Of a stretch of 7,771 nucleotides of DNA, positions 5,551-7,771 are shown piece by piece. The notes beneath the pieces are model-generated. The model was given only the letters and a program-made list of their open reading frames with translations. It did no database searches and had not been told where the DNA came from. This stretch comes from DASUMP01 sp036277635 (GTDB lineage: Bacteria > Actinomycetota > Acidimicrobiia > IMCC26256 > PALSA-610), in NCBI GenBank assembly GCA_036277635.1, contig DASUMP010000284.1, forward strand, positions 1-7,771, given 5' to 3'. The translations under genes were made by a program, and so were the position numbers. Position 1 is the first letter of the stretch; each line of letters opens with the position of its first letter.

Positions 5551-6807
5551 TCAGACGGCGGTGGAGATGATCATGCCGCCGGCGACTGTCTCGTTGGTGC
5601 CTTCATCGATGAGGATGAAGCTCCCGGTGGCGCGGTTGCGGCGGTACTCGTCGACGAACAGCGGCACGGTGGTGCGCAGCGTGACGCGGCCGATCTCGTT
5701 CATCGTGATCGCCGACGCGTCTTCGTCGCGGTGCAGCGAGTTCACGTCGAGGCGGTAGTGCAGCTCCGACACCTTGCAGCGCGCCGAGCGAGTGGTGTGC
5801 TTGATCGCGTACTGCGCGCCCTGCACCAGCGGACGGTCGGGGTTGAACCAGCAGACCATCGCCTGGAGGTCCTGGGTCATCTGCGGCGAGTTGTTCGGAC
5901 GGCACAGCATGTCGCCGCGGCTCACGTCGAGGTCGTCGGTGAGCCGGATCGTCACCGACATCGGCGGGAACGCGCCCTCCACGGGACCGTCGTAGGTGTC
6001 GATGCTCGCGATCGTGGTGGTGAACCCCGACGGCAGCACCATCACCTCGTCGCCGGCGCGGAACGTGCCGCCCGCCACCTGCCCCGCGTAGCCGCGGTAG
6101 TCGTGGTGGTCGTTCGACATCGGCCGGATCACGAGCTGCACCGGGAACCGCGGGTCGATGAGGTCGCGGTCGGAGCCGATGTAGAGGTGCTCGAGGTGGT
6201 GGAGCAGCGTGGGACCGCCGTACCACGGCGTGTTCGGCGAGTGCACGGTCACGTTGTCGCCGAGCAGGGCCGAGATCGGGATGAACGTGAGGTCGGTGAT
6301 GTCGAGCTTCGCCGCGAAGTCGGTGAACTCCTCGCGGATCGACTCGAACACCGCTTCGTCGTAGTCGACGAGGTCCATCTTGTTGACGCACAGCACCAGG
6401 TGCCGCACCCGCAGCAGCGACGCGATCACCGCGTGACGCCGCGACTGCTCGAGGATCCCCTTGCGCGCGTCGATGAGGATCAGCGCGAGGTCGGCGGTCG
6501 ACGCGCCGGTGACCATGTTGCGCGTGTACTGCACGTGGCCGGGCGTGTCGGCGATGATGAACTTGCGCCGCGGCGTCGCGAAGTAGCGGTAGGCGACGTC
6601 GATCGTGATGCCTTGTTCGCGCTCGGCGCGCAACCCGTCGGTGAGCAGCGCGAGGTTCGTGTAGTCGAACCCCTTCTCCTGGCTCGTGCGCTCGACCGCT
6701 TCGAGCTGGTCCTCGAAGATCTGCTTGCTCTCGAGGAGCAGACGCCCGATCAGGGTGCTCTTGCCGTCGTCGACCGATCCCGCGGTCGCCAGCCGCAGCA
6801 GCTCCAT
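5551..6807 (-). CDS. cysN: sulfate adenylyltransferase subunit 1 (ATP sulfurylase GTPase subunit) CysN
   Basis: GTPase subunit of the heterodimeric ATP sulfurylase. It couples GTP hydrolysis to adenylation of sulfate by CysD, giving adenosine 5'-phosphosulfate in the cytoplasm. The 418-residue protein has an EF-Tu-like G domain: G1 GSVDDGKST (10-18), switch region GITIDVAYRYF (66-76), G3 DTPGH (87-91), G4 NKMD (142-145) and a G5-type SALLGDN. The translation-factor beta-barrel domains follow, from about residue 215 to the end. The length matches stand-alone CysN, and no fused APS kinase (CysC) domain follows. Its ATG comes directly after the cysD TAG with no gap, and GGGAGGG (6824-6818 on the minus strand, inside the cysD end) is a good Shine-Dalgarno at 10 nt, so the two subunits are almost certainly co-translated. 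The 55-nt palindrome downstream may end the transcript. Confidence 0.98.
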   Translation of the reverse strand: MELLRLATAGSVDDGKSTLIGRLLLESKQIFEDQLEAVERTSQEKGFDYTNLALLTDGLRAEREQGITIDVAYRYFATPRRKFIIADTPGHVQYTRNMVTGASTADLALILIDARKGILEQSRRHAVIASLLRVRHLVLCVNKMDLVDYDEAVFESIREEFTDFAAKLDITDLTFIPISALLGDNVTVHSPNTPWYGGPTLLHHLEHLYIGSDRDLIDPRFPVQLVIRPMSNDHHDYRGYAGQVAGGTFRAGDEVMVLPSGFTTTIASIDTYDGPVEGAFPPMSVTIRLTDDLDVSRGDMLCRPNNSPQMTQDLQAMVCWFNPDRPLVQGAQYAIKHTTRSARCKVSELHYRLDVNSLHRDEDASAITMNEIGRVTLRTTVPLFVDEYRRNRATGSFILIDEGTNETVAGGMIISTAV

Positions 6808-7713
6808 CTAGAAGTAGCCCTCCCGCTTGCGGTCTTCCATGGCCGCTTCGGCGAACTTGTCGTCGGCGCGTGTGGCGCCGCGCTCGGTGATGCGCGCGGC
6901 CGCGACCTCGGCGATCACCTCGTCGACGGTCGACGCCATCGACTCGACCGCGCCGGTGCACGACATGTCGCCGACGGTGCGGTAGCGGACGGTGCGTTCG
7001 GCGATCTCCTCGCCCGGAAGCATCTCCACGTAGGGGTTCTCGGCGAGCCACATGCCGTCGCGGAGGAACACCCGGCGCTTGTGCGCGTAGTAGATGTTCG
7101 GGACCTCGATGCCTTCGTCGGCGATGTACTGCCACACGTCGAGCTCGGTCCAGTTCGAGAGCGGGAACACGCGGATGTGCTCACCGCGACGGTGCCGGCC
7201 GTTGTAGAGGCTCCACAGCTCGGGGCGCTGGTTCTTCGGGTCCCACTGCCCGAAGTCGTCGCGGAACGAGTAGACGCGCTCCTTCGCGCGCGCCTTCTCT
7301 TCGTCGCGGCGCCCGCCGCCGAACACGGCGTCGAACTGGTGCTCTTGGATCGCGTCGAGGAGCGTGGTGGTCTGGAGGCGGTTCCGACTGGCGCGCGGTC
7401 CGGTCTCTTCCGCGACCCGCCCGGCGTCGATCGAGGCCTGCACGGAGGCGACCACGAGCCGGGCGCCGAGCTCGGCGACCCGGCGGTCGCGGAACTCGAG
7501 CACCTCGGGGAAGTTGTGCCCGGTGTCGATGTGCATCACGGGGAACGGCAACCGGGCCGGCGCGAACGCCTTCTCGGCGAGCCGGAGCATCACGATCGAG
7601 TCCTTGCCGCCCGAGAAGAGCAGCACCGGCCGCTCGAACTCGGCGGCCACCTCCCGGAAGATGTGGATCGACTCGGCTTCGAGCGCCGCCAGATGTGAGA
7701 GCTGCGTGTGCAC
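6808..7713 (-). CDS. cysD: sulfate adenylyltransferase subunit 2 CysD
   Basis: Catalytic subunit of the CysDN ATP sulfurylase: ATP plus sulfate gives APS plus diphosphate, the entry step of assimilatory sulfate reduction or sulfation. The 301-residue protein is of the PAPS reductase/PP-loop family: the N-terminal LEAESIHIFREVAAEFERP (11-29), the PP-loop SGGKDS (34-39), HIDTGHNFPEV, GGGRRDEEKARAKERVYSFR, PLSNWTELDVWQYI, and the closing KREGYF, all characteristic of CysD. Length is normal and no key motif is missing. The GTG at 7713 is chosen because GGAGGAA (7722-7716 on the minus strand) lies just upstream and the protein begins where family members begin. A likely -10, TAGACT, lies 35 nt before the start inside an inverted repeat. 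First gene of the cysDN pair; no other cys gene is visible. Confidence 0.98.
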   Translation of the reverse strand: MHTQLSHLAALEAESIHIFREVAAEFERPVLLFSGGKDSIVMLRLAEKAFAPARLPFPVMHIDTGHNFPEVLEFRDRRVAELGARLVVASVQASIDAGRVAEETGPRASRNRLQTTTLLDAIQEHQFDAVFGGGRRDEEKARAKERVYSFRDDFGQWDPKNQRPELWSLYNGRHRRGEHIRVFPLSNWTELDVWQYIADEGIEVPNIYYAHKRRVFLRDGMWLAENPYVEMLPGEEIAERTVRYRTVGDMSCTGAVESMASTVDEVIAEVAAARITERGATRADDKFAEAAMEDRKREGYF

Positions 7714-7715
7714 GG

Positions 7716-7722
7716 TTCCTCC
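7716..7722 (-). promoter_or_regulatory. Shine-Dalgarno of cysD
   Basis: GGAGGAA on the minus strand lies 2 nt before the GTG start (GGAGG core 4 nt away). It is the strongest ribosome binding site seen in the window and fixes the cysD start. This contrasts with ispG and the methyltransferase, which have no clear site. Confidence 0.75.
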
Positions 7723-7741
7723 GCCCGAAGGCGTGACGCGA

Positions 7742-7759
7742 GCCGGTCAGTCTACCGGC
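7742..7759 (-). promoter_or_regulatory. candidate cysD promoter -10 (GTAGACTG) inside a 6-bp inverted repeat
   Basis: TAGACT on the minus strand (7754-7749) fits TANNNT and would start transcription near 7742, giving a ~29-nt leader that contains the Shine-Dalgarno. The arms GCCGGT (7742-7747) and ACCGGC (7754-7759) form a 6-bp inverted repeat with a 6-nt loop overlapping the -10, which could be an operator for sulfur control or a terminator stem of the upstream gene. The -35 would lie at or beyond the window edge. Confidence 0.35.
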
Positions 7760-7771
7760 CGTCGCGCGGGG

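Noticed and set aside
5731..7698. Long open plus-strand frame opposite cysN and cysD
   Set aside because: Its translation is a repetitive Val/Arg/Glu/His string typical of the antisense of GC-rich coding DNA, and both cysN and cysD are complete on the other strand.
1..7771. Mobile element, CRISPR array, tRNA or riboswitch
   Set aside because: No transposase or integrase motifs, no regularly spaced repeats, no tRNA cloverleaf and no known riboswitch consensus were recognised; base composition and codon style look uniform across the genes.

Overview
The window is very GC-rich bacterial DNA. Third codon positions are almost all G or C, long antisense frames stay open by composition alone, and genes sit close together. 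The IspG, CysD and CysN sequences, frequent GTG starts and TANNNT-type -10 hexamers a few bases from start codons suggest a high-GC actinomycete, possibly Acidimicrobiia. This is an inference from style; no marker gene in the window settles it.

Left part (1-4168): the 5' half of an NAD-dependent sugar epimerase/dehydratase on the minus strand runs off the left edge. A 94-bp divergent spacer follows, carrying an inverted repeat and two -10-like hexamers. Then on the plus strand come ispG (iron-sulfur enzyme of the MEP isoprenoid pathway), a family 2 glycosyltransferase whose GTG start overlaps the ispG stop (GTGA), and, 52 bp later, a metallo-beta-lactamase-fold protein. That last protein lines up, from memory, along its whole length with the C-terminal part of CMP-sialic acid hydroxylase (CMAH) but has no Rieske domain. 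Epimerase, glycosyltransferase and CMAH-like protein together suggest surface-glycan or nucleotide-sugar chemistry; polyprenyl supply through ispG would fit but is speculative.

Right part (4188-7713): everything is on the minus strand. Reading that strand: cysD and cysN (ATP sulfurylase, sulfate activation) abut with no gap. A 176-bp spacer follows. It holds a 55-nt composite palindrome flanked by G-quadruplex-type G-runs on opposite strands. After it come a class I SAM-dependent methyltransferase and a small VOC/glyoxalase-fold protein, 14 bp apart. The 19-bp gap at 4169-4187, between the convergent MBL and VOC genes, holds nothing I can identify.

The most notable signals are (i) an 8-bp motif GTAGNCTG found upstream of ispG, the methyltransferase and cysD, placed so that the first two look leaderless; (ii) the 55-nt palindrome with flanking G-runs between cysN and the methyltransferase; and (iii) the Rieske-less CMAH-like protein next to a glycosyltransferase. 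No mobile element, CRISPR array, tRNA or rRNA was seen, and I do not see a convincing new multi-gene system.
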